From an uncultured Muribaculaceae bacterium (GTDB lineage Bacteria > Bacteroidota > Bacteroidia > Bacteroidales > Muribaculaceae), in the NCBI GenBank assembly GCA_910589055.1, contig CAJURN010000014.1:1-64000 (forward strand): 64,000 nucleotides of DNA. The letters are read 5' to 3'. Positions 34,763 to 41,987 of the stretch are shown in pieces. The notes under the pieces were generated by a model that saw only the letters and a list, made by a program, of their open reading frames with translations, made no database searches and was not told the origin of the DNA. How positions within the stretch are numbered: position 1 is the stretch's first letter; every line of letters starts with the position of its first letter. The position numbers were made by a program, and so were the translations under genes.

Positions 34763-36088
34763 ATGAAAAAACTCTACATCATTTCAATGTGCGCCCTGTT
34801 GTGTGCGGCTCCCGTTGTTGCCGGAAATCATTTCAAAACCAAAAGAGGGGCAGCCCGCAAGAGCGTTCTGAAAACAGAGGCCTCCGCAGTCCTGTGGCGT
34901 CCGTCGACCCAGACCGAATACTTCTATGAGGACGGAGAATGGTTTGAGGCCGGGACATCGACTTTTACCTACGATAGCCGGGGCAATGCCGTGGAAGAAC
35001 GTATGGACGACGAAGACGGTTTCTATCGTGTCCTCACGGAGTACAACGAGAACAACCGCCCTGTGTCAGTCGTGGCTACATACAGCGAGGACGGCGAGAC
35101 ATGGGAGAATGAATCGAAACGTACCTATGTCTACGACCCCATCGTGACCGGATATTTCACCGAGCGCATGGGCTATGACTGGGAAGAGGATACTTGGGTG
35201 AAAAACTACTATTGCGAGACCAACGTAATCACCCGTGATGCCAACGGTAATATCGTCGAAATCGTTAAGTCGATTCCCTTCTACGATGATATGATTCCCG
35301 GATACAAAACAGAGTGGAACTATGACCTTACTACCGGAAAGGCCAATGAATTCCTTTATTATCAGAATTATAACTTCGGAGAGCCCGAATGGGAACTCTA
35401 TGGAGGTCTTTCCTACGGCAATATCGTGTGGGAAAATACCGACGGCCAGATGACCGGCACTGAAATATCCGCCTTCCTAACCGGAGCAAACCGCATCAAA
35501 TCGTGCGAGGTCATGTATGAAGGAGAGACCGACGGACACATCTTTGTGGAATATACCGAGGGTCAGCCCGACGACTATTTCATGAAGGAGACCTTCCTTG
35601 ATCCTACGGTTGTAGGAGCTTCCGAAAAGTATGAAACCATCGACTCCAACGGAAGTTTCCGCATCACCGAATGTGAGTACTTCGACGAGGAAGGAAATCC
35701 GACCGAAGAAGCGGTTTATACCGTTGTAACCACCGTCACCAAGGACGAGTATGGAAATGCTGTCAAGGAAGTGGGTGAAATGACCTACGAAGGCGAGACT
35801 GAAACATATGAGTCTTATGCCGATTACACTTACGATGCCAACGGCAACGTAATGGAAGTTGTCATGAGCTATTACGATGAAGAATTCGAAGAGAAAGTTC
35901 CCGAGTCGAAAACCGTGTTCGGCGAATACGTCGATGCTTCCGCAGGTGTGGCAAACATCGCAGTTGAATCCGCTGCAGGCTTCAAGGTATACAACCTCCA
36001 GGGTATGCCCGTGAATGTCGGCAGCGCCGAAGACCTCCCCGCAGGCCTCTACATCGTCAACGGCAAGAAACACCTCATCCGCAAGTAA
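34763..36088 (+). CDS. Secreted acidic repeat protein with type A-like sorting tail
   Basis: A 441-residue exported protein of unknown function. A signal peptide (MKKLYIISMCALLCAAPVVA) is followed by beta-rich, very acidic repeats of the form TYDSRGNAVEE / TYDANGNVMEV / TRDANGNIVEI, resembling the YD/RHS-type unit. The C-terminus (AAGFKVYNLQGMPVN, then AGLYIVNGKKHLIRK) matches the type A sorting-domain pattern of the type IX secretion system more closely than the other three secreted proteins here. It is monocistronic, with its own promoter and a strong terminator. A surface role is inferred only from the signal and tail. Confidence 0.8.
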   Translation: MKKLYIISMCALLCAAPVVAGNHFKTKRGAARKSVLKTEASAVLWRPSTQTEYFYEDGEWFEAGTSTFTYDSRGNAVEERMDDEDGFYRVLTEYNENNRPVSVVATYSEDGETWENESKRTYVYDPIVTGYFTERMGYDWEEDTWVKNYYCETNVITRDANGNIVEIVKSIPFYDDMIPGYKTEWNYDLTTGKANEFLYYQNYNFGEPEWELYGGLSYGNIVWENTDGQMTGTEISAFLTGANRIKSCEVMYEGETDGHIFVEYTEGQPDDYFMKETFLDPTVVGASEKYETIDSNGSFRITECEYFDEEGNPTEEAVYTVVTTVTKDEYGNAVKEVGEMTYEGETETYESYADYTYDANGNVMEVVMSYYDEEFEEKVPESKTVFGEYVDASAGVANIAVESAAGFKVYNLQGMPVNVGSAEDLPAGLYIVNGKKHLIRK

Positions 36089-36110
36089 TATTTCGTATTT
36101 CGATATATCG

Positions 36111-36150
36111 ACGGTGCCGCAAATCTTATGGTTGCGGCACCGTCTTTTTT
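36111..36150 (+). terminator. Intrinsic terminator
   Basis: ACGGTGCCGCAA pairs perfectly with TTGCGGCACCGT (12 bp, loop ATCTTATGG) and runs into a T-rich tail ending CTTTTTT. It ends the secreted repeat protein gene. Confidence 0.9.
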
Positions 36151-36183
36151 GAATTTTTGAGGGAAAGGTGCTATATTAGCGGT

Positions 36184-36621
36184 ATGAAAAAGGTAATCCA
36201 ACTCACGCCAATACGTCGGGTATACGACGAGGAAACCGTAGGGAATTGCCGCGTAATATCCTCATGGTTGCTTCCCAAGAGCGACGCGTCGCCCTTGAAA
36301 TCGGCACTCATGGCCGTGGAGTCGCCGTTGCCCGATATAAGGGCCGCCCTGCACTTAGACGTGGATTCTACCACCCGTGAGGTCAGAGGCTTGCGGCTGA
36401 CCTTCTATCACCCGCCTACGATATACGAAGGAAAAGACGGAATTTCCGGTTGGATACTCGACCCTGACGGCCCCGCGCCACTGTCAGTTGCCCTGAGACG
36501 CTGGTTTGCCGCCGAGCAGCTTCCGCTGCACACCACCGACCCATCCGAGATAGTCCGCTTCTTCACCTACTTCCTCCACCGCATCCCCGGCTTGATTACC
36601 AGTTTTCGCATAGAAGGGTAG
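36184..36621 (+). CDS. Hypothetical protein
   Basis: A 145-residue protein of no family I recognise. The start at 36184 follows a weak -7-like TATATTAG (36172-36179). It is soluble-looking, with no signal or membrane segment: MKKVIQLTPIRRVYDEETVG, a central LRLTFYHPPTIYE, and a C-terminal FLHRIPGLITSFRIEG. Codon use matches the chromosome. Its last 17 codons are repeated, degraded, at 37474-37515 after the kinase-like gene, so something has duplicated or inserted at its 3' end. Confidence 0.65.
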   Translation: MKKVIQLTPIRRVYDEETVGNCRVISSWLLPKSDASPLKSALMAVESPLPDIRAALHLDVDSTTREVRGLRLTFYHPPTIYEGKDGISGWILDPDGPAPLSVALRRWFAAEQLPLHTTDPSEIVRFFTYFLHRIPGLITSFRIEG

Positions 36622-36694
36622 GGCGGAGGAGTTGGCTCTGTGATATGTTTTGACTAAATCGAGATTGGGATTGTTGAGTTTAGAAATTAATTCT

Positions 36695-36702
36695 TATTTT
36701 TG
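36695..36702 (+). promoter_or_regulatory. -7 box, kinase-like gene
   Basis: TATTTTTG matches the consensus exactly, 57 bp before the ATG at 36760. Confidence 0.6.
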
Positions 36703-36759
36703 CAGAACATACAAAGATGGAGCAATTCTCCAGGCTTGTTTGTTATATTATAAAAAGAT

Positions 36760-37431
36760 ATGAATTATGACGAAGTATCACCAAGAGTCTACGGCCAAAA
36801 AGAAAGCGTCTATCGCATCTTGGAGGAAGCAGCCACTGAAGCCCGAAGAATATCAAGCTCAATTCAAGCTCTTGCGGGAACAAAGGCTTGCAAGGGAGTC
36901 CAGATTGCAGGACTGAAGAAATGGGCAATTCAAAATAAATATTGGATTGCAGACCGAAATACATTAGGAGAGTTTTCTGACCGCGGTTCGGAAAACGAAG
37001 TTTATATGGATTCAGTAAACGAGATTGTCTATAAACTTAATGACTTTCGGTATGCAGATGATAATCTTGAGCCATTTTTTGAAAGACTGAGAATTCACAA
37101 TGGATTGTTCCCGGATTGTGAATACTTGCTTCACGGATTTTCGGAAAACCGGGATGGTAGGGTATGCGCCGTAATTTCACAACCTTTCGTTCGAGCAGAC
37201 CGTGAGGCATCAATCGAAGAAATAGCCGGAGCATTGGCTCTTATGGGGTTTATTCCTCAGCAGGAGGGTGAATATTTCACTAATGGTGAAATAGATATTT
37301 TTGATGCATTACCAAACAACGTGCTTCATGGGATAGATGGCAACTTGTATTTTATTGATACTATTTGCCTTCCGGCATCCAATAATTATTTAGATTCCTA
37401 TAAGACTCTTTCGCCCAATTGGAAAAAGTAA
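36760..37431 (+). CDS. Polyvalent-kinase-like protein of unknown function
   Basis: A 223-residue soluble protein, visibly more AT-rich than its neighbours. It has SDRGSENEVYMDSVNEIVYKLN (a glycine-rich, Lys-containing strand pair), a VCAVISQPFVRAD segment in the hinge position, and a C-terminal DALPNNVLHGIDGNLYFIDT block. The order of glycine-rich loop, hinge, D..xNNVL (catalytic loop) and FIDT (metal-binding Asp) resembles a reduced protein-kinase fold, as in the 'putative polyvalent protein kinase' proteins of Bacteroides mobile elements. This assignment is from pattern, not alignment. It lies between a gene and a degraded copy of that gene's 3' end, which suggests arrival by transfer. A toxin or phage-defence role is possible but untested. 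Confidence 0.55.
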   Translation: MNYDEVSPRVYGQKESVYRILEEAATEARRISSSIQALAGTKACKGVQIAGLKKWAIQNKYWIADRNTLGEFSDRGSENEVYMDSVNEIVYKLNDFRYADDNLEPFFERLRIHNGLFPDCEYLLHGFSENRDGRVCAVISQPFVRADREASIEEIAGALALMGFIPQQEGEYFTNGEIDIFDALPNNVLHGIDGNLYFIDTICLPASNNYLDSYKTLSPNWKK

Positions 37432-37473
37432 TCTGAAAAACCGATATAATCGAAGAGTCTGATTCTGTCCATC

Positions 37474-37515
37474 TTCCACCGCATCCCATCCCTCCCCACC
37501 CACTTCCGAATCGAA
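37474..37515 (+). pseudogene. Degraded copy of the 3' end of the 36184 gene
   Basis: The plus strand reads FHRIPSLPTHFRIE then TAG, against FLHRIPGLITSFRIEG at the end of the 36184-36621 gene. The DNA also keeps the flanking GTAGGGCGGA after both stops (36618-36627 and 37518-37527). No start codon or remaining body is present. The pair bounds an 850-bp segment holding the kinase-like gene. Confidence 0.65.
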
Positions 37516-37590
37516 TAGTAGGGCGGAATAGGAATTTTGACAGGTCTTTTTTATATTCTATCTTTACGGAGGTTAGGCGATTAAGAAAAA

Positions 37591-37622
37591 TTTGGTGGAT
37601 TCGGGAAAAATATAGATATTTG
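37591..37622 (+). promoter_or_regulatory. Promoter of structured leader RNA
   Basis: A -33 element TTTG (37591-37594) and a 7-of-8 match to the -7 box, GATATTTG (37615-37622), are 20 bp apart. The expected start is near 37628. Confidence 0.5.
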
Positions 37623-37628
37623 CAGTGC

Positions 37629-37965
37629 ATATCGTTTGCGGAGTCCCGATATGGGGTGATGCGGCGGGGTGCACTTATCGGCTGGCCGCTTGGCTTGCCG
37701 GGACATTTTAATTGATAGAAGCGTTTATCAGGCGCTTATTCTTGACGACCCGGAACTTAGCAACTTCTCAATTTGTAGTCAGGAATGAGGCAACGATAGG
37801 CGTCTTTCGGGTATGATACAATCATGCCGGAGAGTGTGACGAACATTCTCCGGTGCGTCATATCATACAGCGTGAGGCTCCGCGTTGCTCGTTCTACTAC
37901 AATGGGCAATGCTAAGGCCTCGGGTCGTGGGACGAGCAACAGATACAGACTCTCACGCTTTTTTT
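37629..37965 (+). ncRNA. Structured leader RNA / candidate attenuator upstream of the CXXX operon
   Basis: About 340 nt without a credible reading frame but dense in complementary segments. Stem A: GTCCCG (37643) with CGGGAC (37699), enclosing GCGGC/GCCGC. Stem B: GTATGATA (37811) with TATCATAC (37861), enclosing CCGGAGAGTGT/ACATTCTCCGG (11 bp with one wobble). Stem C: AGCGTGAG (37869) with CTCACGCT (37952), enclosing GTTGCTCGT/ACGAGCAAC, followed at once by eight T residues, an intrinsic terminator. A long-range pairing GCGGAG (37638) with CTCCGC (37878) would compete with stems A and C. It ends 51 bp before the first precursor gene, and no other promoter is visible in between. It matches no RNA family I can name: rnpB, ssrA and SRP RNA signatures are absent. 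Confidence 0.55.
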
Positions 37966-38016
37966 ATAGACCAATCAGCCCTGATCCGAGGAGTCTACGG
38001 GGCATATGGTTCTATC

Positions 38017-38319
38017 ATGAAACAAAACGAAAAAGAAGAACTTCAGTCACGCCGCCAGTTCTTCAAGAAAGCCGCCAAAGGCGCGCTCCCCATTCTCGGT
38101 GCAATCGTTCTTTCGCAGATGCCTATGATTGCAAGTGCCAAGATGAATCCTACCGGATGCACCGGTACTTGCACCGGTAGCTGTTATGGTTCCTGCAGAG
38201 GTTGCAGCACTACCTGCACCGGAACCTGTGATGGAAGTTGTAGGAATTATTGCCAATCCACATGCAAAGGAACTTGCAGTGGTAGTTGCAAGCAAACTTG
38301 TACTTACGCAAACCGCTAA
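38017..38319 (+). CDS. CXXX-repeat RiPP precursor with Tat signal, peptide A
   Basis: A 100-residue precursor. Residues 10-42 are a twin-arginine signal peptide: QSRRQFFKKAA, a hydrophobic core (ALPILGAIVL), and an A-S-A cleavage site at about 39-41. The rest is a core with 13 cysteines (48, 52, 56, 60, 63, 67, 71, 75, 79, 83, 87, 91, 95), every fourth residue except one three-residue step at 60-63; Gly, Ser, Thr fill the gaps. This fits the 'CXXX repeat radical SAM target' type. The Met at 38017 is chosen because it directly precedes the twin-arginine signal. The maturase genes follow. Thioether or other cross-links from the Cys are likely but inferred. Confidence 0.88.
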   Translation: MKQNEKEELQSRRQFFKKAAKGALPILGAIVLSQMPMIASAKMNPTGCTGTCTGSCYGSCRGCSTTCTGTCDGSCRNYCQSTCKGTCSGSCKQTCTYANR

Positions 38320-38330
38320 ACCAACCGTAT

Positions 38331-38364
38331 GCGGACAACGGGGGCGATCGCTTCCGTTGTCCGC
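38331..38364 (+). promoter_or_regulatory. Hairpin between precursor A and the radical SAM gene
   Basis: GCGGACAACGG (38331-38341) pairs perfectly with CCGTTGTCCGC (38354-38364); the 12-nt loop contains the palindrome GCGATCGC. It lies 11 bp after the precursor stop and 6 bp before the maturase ATG at 38371, with no T-run. It could lower maturase translation or protect the 3' end of a precursor-only mRNA. Confidence 0.6.
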
Positions 38365-38370
38365 TGCTTC

Positions 38371-39591
38371 ATGATTATGAACGACGACGTGCGCCCCATG
38401 GAAGAGGCCTGGGAACCGGGCCTCTCTAAAAATATTACATTTATTGTTACCAAGGATTGTCAACTCGCCTGCAAATACTGTTATCTTGTCGGAAAAAACT
38501 CTAAGGAGCGGATGACATTTGATGTGGCGAAAAAGTCGATTGATTATATACTTGGCAATCGAGACCTTTTTCCCGAACGGTCTGTTGAGTTCGATTTCAT
38601 CGGTGGTGAGCCATTGATGGAAATAGGACTTATCGGACGTATATGTGATTATGTCAAGAAGCAGATGTATGAGCTTGAACATCCGTGGTTCAATTCATAC
38701 CGTTTTTGTTTTGCCACCAATGGACTTCTTTACTCTACTCCTGCCGTTCAGGAGTTTGTGAGTAAAAATCATACTCACCTCAGTATCGAAATAACAATCG
38801 ACGGAACCCGTGCAAAGCACGACTTGAACCGTGTCTATAAAGATGGCCGTGGGTCATACGATGATGTTGTGGCTAATATTCCTCTATGGCTCGAGCAGTT
38901 TCCTAACTGCGGCACGAAAGTTACTATCAGCCATGCAGATCTACCCTATGTTTATGAAAGCGTGATACATTTGTATTCGCTTGGAATAAAGGTGGTCAAT
39001 ATCAATGTTGTTTTTGAGGATGTCTGGGAAGACGGTGACGATGAGATATTTGAGAAGCAGTTGATGATGCTTGCTGATGAGATGATTGATAACGAATGGT
39101 ACAAAGATTGTGTATGCTCGTTTTTTGTCGAAAATCTGGGTAAGCCGCTTGACCCTGCCGTAAATAACGACAATTGGTGCGGTTCAGGAAAAATGCTCTC
39201 GATTGATGCTGCCGGAAATTTCTATCCTTGTACAAGATTTGCACAATATTCTTTGCGGGAGAAAAAATGTATAACAGTCGGTGACTGTTATAATGGCATT
39301 GACTCAAACCGGCTTCGTCCCTTCCTTACGCTTGACCGTACGACTCAGTCGCCGCAGGAATGTATTGATTGCGAGGTGGCGTCAGGCTGTGCCTGGTGTC
39401 AGGGCGAGAATTACGATGCAGCCGACACTCCGACCATCTACCAGCGTTCCACCGCGATTTGCAAGATGCACAAGGCTCGCGTTCGTGCCAATAATTATTA
39501 TTGGAACAAGTTGTACAATAAGCTCGAGCAAGAAGGAAAAAGTAAAGAACTTGAATCCATGAAAAAATCTTTAAATACCGACCTATGCTGA
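38371..39591 (+). CDS. Radical SAM/SPASM peptide maturase for CXXX-repeat peptides
   Basis: A 406-residue radical SAM enzyme. The [4Fe-4S] motif CQLACKYCY (Cys 30, 34, 37) opens a partial TIM barrel with the GGEPL SAM-binding motif near residue 79. A C-terminal SPASM domain carries the auxiliary-cluster cysteines: NWCGSGKMLSIDAAGNFYPC, then CIDCEVASGCAWC and a late CKMH. The layout matches peptide maturases of the 'CXXX-repeat target' family, which use auxiliary clusters to bind the Cys-rich core and form C-S or C-C bonds. Starts at 38371 or 38377 are both possible; the frame to 38329 would include the hairpin. Its stop overlaps the next gene by 7 nt. The gene is AT-rich relative to the chromosome. 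Confidence 0.9.
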   Translation: MIMNDDVRPMEEAWEPGLSKNITFIVTKDCQLACKYCYLVGKNSKERMTFDVAKKSIDYILGNRDLFPERSVEFDFIGGEPLMEIGLIGRICDYVKKQMYELEHPWFNSYRFCFATNGLLYSTPAVQEFVSKNHTHLSIEITIDGTRAKHDLNRVYKDGRGSYDDVVANIPLWLEQFPNCGTKVTISHADLPYVYESVIHLYSLGIKVVNINVVFEDVWEDGDDEIFEKQLMMLADEMIDNEWYKDCVCSFFVENLGKPLDPAVNNDNWCGSGKMLSIDAAGNFYPCTRFAQYSLREKKCITVGDCYNGIDSNRLRPFLTLDRTTQSPQECIDCEVASGCAWCQGENYDAADTPTIYQRSTAICKMHKARVRANNYYWNKLYNKLEQEGKSKELESMKKSLNTDLC

Positions 39592-40544
39592 AATATCTTA
39601 TAATACAGCTTGACGACACTTCGGTGTCGTTCTGCCATTATTCAAATAATAGAAAAATTTACCGCCTTATTCCACTCGAAAAGTTGGAGGCAGCCGTATT
39701 GTGGGCAATGAAAGAGAATCTTACGATTCAGGTTGTCTATCCGGAATATGAAATTCCGGAGGAATACCACGATGTACTATCCAGGATGGATCATGCGGAT
39801 ATTGTTCCTTACACATGTAAGGATAATACTCTCTTGGAATCGGCTGATGTCGTAGTGTTTGGTTCATGGCAATCTCTTGCCGGATATGAACTGAAACGAG
39901 ACAAGGCATATGTTGTGCGTACGGCCATGGTGGATTTGATTGCGAATGAATCTGTTTTATACAAAGCACTTGTGGCGTGCGATAGATTAAATGTTGTCAT
40001 AACAGATGTGCAGAATTTCAAGGATGAGAATATCACAGATTACCAAGTCTTTCTCACCCGTATTGCAGGCAAGGTTAAGGAAGAATATGCCGCAGGCCAT
40101 GCTGTGCAGTTGAATCTGCTGACTGACCGCATGCTCCTTGACGGGATGAATAATTGTAATGCCGGTGTAGAGAGCGTCACTCTTGCTCCTGACGGGTGTT
40201 TCTATATATGTCCGGCGTTTTATAGTGAGCCTGATGAAGCCTATGGCAGTGTCGGCACAGTGGAGGCAGGTCTCGATATCAAGAATCCGCAGCTTTACCG
40301 TATCGACCATGCTCCGATATGCCGCCGATGCGATGCGTGGCACTGCCGTCGCTGCGTATGGCTCAACAGGAAGGCAACGCTTGAAGTCAACACTCCCGGC
40401 CATGAGCAGTGCGTTATGGCTCATGTGGAGCGAAATGCTTCGCGTGATTTACTTGCGCAGATAAGGGCAATCGGTCCTTTCATGCCTGAAAAGGATATTC
40501 CTGAAATCATGTATCTTGACCCGTTTGATGTGATTGAAAAATGA
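39585..40544 (+). CDS. CXXX repeat peptide maturase, SPASM-like partner without the SAM motif
   Basis: A 319-residue cytoplasmic protein. It has no CxxxCxxC radical SAM motif, but its C-terminal half is SPASM-like: NNCNAGVESVTLAPDGCFYICP near residue 193, then ICRRCDAWHCRRCVWLN near 244 and HEQCVMAH near 272. The N-terminal 180 residues have a Rossmann-like alternation. It corresponds to what NCBI models call 'CXXX repeat peptide maturase'. A plausible role is to present the precursor or form a heterodimer with the radical SAM enzyme. It overlaps the radical SAM gene by 7 nt and precursor B by 4 nt, so all are translationally coupled. Confidence 0.82.
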   Translation: MLKYLIIQLDDTSVSFCHYSNNRKIYRLIPLEKLEAAVLWAMKENLTIQVVYPEYEIPEEYHDVLSRMDHADIVPYTCKDNTLLESADVVVFGSWQSLAGYELKRDKAYVVRTAMVDLIANESVLYKALVACDRLNVVITDVQNFKDENITDYQVFLTRIAGKVKEEYAAGHAVQLNLLTDRMLLDGMNNCNAGVESVTLAPDGCFYICPAFYSEPDEAYGSVGTVEAGLDIKNPQLYRIDHAPICRRCDAWHCRRCVWLNRKATLEVNTPGHEQCVMAHVERNASRDLLAQIRAIGPFMPEKDIPEIMYLDPFDVIEK

Positions 40545-40840
40545 AATATTATAGCCGTAGGCAATTTTTCAGTACTGCGGTCTCAGGACTGCTGCCGATG
40601 CTGGCTGTCGCGGCGGCGTTGCCATTTCTCGCGGCAAGCAATCCCCTTGCTGCGCGTGATTGCAAAGGAAGTTGTGCCGGAACGTGTCGTGGACTCTGTG
40701 CGGTCGGTTGTACTTCGGCATGCAAGGTGGCTTGTGGCGCATCTTGCTATGGGAGTTGCAAGGGTTCTGCCGCTTATCGGTCGGATTCGCTTGCAGCACA
40801 CCCTGATACGATAAAAGTAAAAATAGATTCAATAAAATAA
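40541..40840 (+). CDS. CXXX-repeat RiPP precursor with Tat signal, peptide B
   Basis: A 99-residue second precursor. The twin-arginine signal (YSRRQFFSTAVSG, then a long Ala/Leu core to about residue 38) has the same SRRQFF hexamer as peptide A. The core has nine cysteines in strict every-fourth register (41, 45, 49, 53, 57, 61, 65, 69, 73), then a 26-residue charged tail without Cys (SDSLAAHPDTIKVKIDSIK) that peptide A lacks. The start overlaps the maturase stop by 4 nt; its stop overlaps the next start by 1 nt (TAATG). Peptide A is better placed for strong expression; B may be a minor or structural component. Confidence 0.86.
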   Translation: MKYYSRRQFFSTAVSGLLPMLAVAAALPFLAASNPLAARDCKGSCAGTCRGLCAVGCTSACKVACGASCYGSCKGSAAYRSDSLAAHPDTIKVKIDSIK

Positions 40841-41445
40841 TGGAAAAGAAGTTTTTGTTTTCAATATTCTTGGCAATCCTATGTGCGATTTCTGCTTTGG
40901 GAGCTACAACGAAGAGCTATATGCTTATAGCTTGTAACTCTTCAAATGGTCCACGGCCTGTAACCGGAACAATCTGTTCGTGTGTTGAATTCTATGATGG
41001 GTATCTGCTTTGGAACGGAAGCCATAAATATGTGTATCGCGCTACAAATTATGACGGTTCGATGCAATATTATCCCACATTTCAAGAGAATGGGATGAGC
41101 AGGACGATAGGGCTTGTGGTAGCTCCGGATAAATCGGCTATAAGGATGTGCACGGAAAGCTCAATTGGAGGTATTCGTTTTTGGATGAACTATGAATACA
41201 ACTATATAGGAGAAGGCCTTGGGCCTGCTGCCAATATGATGAATGGTAGTTTCGGAGACGTGTATAACGGAGAATCCGGCAGTAACTCCTTTGAGTGGAC
41301 CAACTGCAGCACGTGTACGGGGTCGGGACGATGCAAATGGTGTGGAGGTTCGGGAAGAGACTCATATACTCCTGATGGCCGTTGTCATGTGTGTCGCGGA
41401 ACGGGTAGATGTGCCGCATGCAGAGGTGAGGGCGGATATCGCTAA
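40840..41445 (+). CDS. Secreted protein with DnaJ-type CXXCXGXG zinc domain
   Basis: A 201-residue exported protein. An ordinary Sec signal peptide (MEKKFLFSIFLAILCAISAL) has no twin arginines. A beta-rich middle region of unknown family follows. The last 46 residues hold four CXXCXGXG motifs (residues 156-163, 165-172, 182-189, 191-198), the exact number and spacing type of the DnaJ zinc-binding domain, but no J domain is present. In DnaJ this domain binds unfolded or Cys-containing clients. Within the CXXX operon it may hold, oxidise or anchor the exported peptides outside the cytoplasm. That role is inferred from context only. Confidence 0.72.
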   Translation: MEKKFLFSIFLAILCAISALGATTKSYMLIACNSSNGPRPVTGTICSCVEFYDGYLLWNGSHKYVYRATNYDGSMQYYPTFQENGMSRTIGLVVAPDKSAIRMCTESSIGGIRFWMNYEYNYIGEGLGPAANMMNGSFGDVYNGESGSNSFEWTNCSTCTGSGRCKWCGGSGRDSYTPDGRCHVCRGTGRCAACRGEGGYR

Positions 41446-41472
41446 TGTAAATCATATTGTAATTTTAAAATA

Positions 41473-41748
41473 ATGAAAAAAGAAGTAGGAAAAGTGACTG
41501 CGGCAGAGCGGGATGAGATTCTCATGCTGTTCGAGCGCCGCAACGGTCTGAATGAACTGGCCAAAATACTTACCGCCGGCAATGGCGAAATGTACAACCG
41601 TCTGATAAAGGACATGGGAGAGAACTCGATCCGTTTTCAGAACTGGTGGAGTACGATGGCCGAGAAATATCAATGGGAAAGCGCCGAGGACGGAAGTTGG
41701 GAAATCGACTTCAATGACGGTACAATATATCTTGTGACTCCGGTATGA
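41473..41748 (+). CDS. CXXX repeat peptide modification system protein
   Basis: A 91-residue acidic cytoplasmic protein: EVGKVTAAERDEILMLFERR, then a helical NELAKIL segment, FQNWWSTMAEKYQW and EIDFNDGTIYLV at the C-terminus. Length, Trp-Trp motif and place in the operon fit the small 'CXXX repeat peptide modification system' family, as I remember it. It may recognise the precursor leader in the way RRE domains do, but no RRE sequence pattern is evident. Its stop overlaps the TatA start as ATGA. Confidence 0.7.
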   Translation: MKKEVGKVTAAERDEILMLFERRNGLNELAKILTAGNGEMYNRLIKDMGENSIRFQNWWSTMAEKYQWESAEDGSWEIDFNDGTIYLVTPV

Positions 41749-41987
41749 CAGTGTGTATGATTGGTGCCACTGAGATAATTCTCATTTGCGCCGTAATCCT
41801 CCTGATATTCGGAGGCAAGAAACTTCCCGAACTGATGAAAGGCATGGGGAAGGGTGTGAAAAGTTTCAAGGAAGGCATCAATGAGCCTACCGAGAGCGAA
41901 TTGGACAGTCTTGTCGAAGCCGAGATTCGCCGACGTGCCGAAGCTCGTGAGGCTGAAGAGTCCGAAACCCACGAAAACGGGAAATGA
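41745..41987 (+). CDS. tatA: TatA/E-type Tat translocase subunit, RiPP-linked
   Basis: An 80-residue protein: one membrane helix (ATEIILICAVILLIFGGKKL), the F-G-G-K-K-L-P-E-L hinge, and an amphipathic helix (MKGMGKGVKSFKEGI) followed by an acidic tail. This is the complete TatA signature. The start at 41745 overlaps the previous stop (ATGA); a Met at residue 5 is also possible and would place the helix at the usual position. It is coupled by 4-nt overlap to tatC. It is a second copy: another TatA is at 53914-54168. Confidence 0.92.
   Translation: MTVCMIGATEIILICAVILLIFGGKKLPELMKGMGKGVKSFKEGINEPTESELDSLVEAEIRRRAEAREAEESETHENGK

Noticed and set aside
37629..37965. Known structural RNA (tmRNA, RNase P RNA, SRP RNA)
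   Set aside because: None of the universal sequences was found: no GAGGAAAGTCC block for RNase P, no tag-encoding ALAA frame for tmRNA, and no GGAAGCAGC-type SRP loop. A 6S-like RNA could not be excluded.
38140..38300. Possible short tandem repeat or CRISPR-like array
   Set aside because: The periodic TGC/ACC-rich pattern is the codon-level result of the CXXX cysteine repeats in precursor A; period is 12 nt and there are no spacers.
39585..40544. Second radical SAM enzyme
   Set aside because: It has SPASM-like cysteines but no CxxxCxxC motif at the barrel start, so it is not expected to cleave SAM itself.
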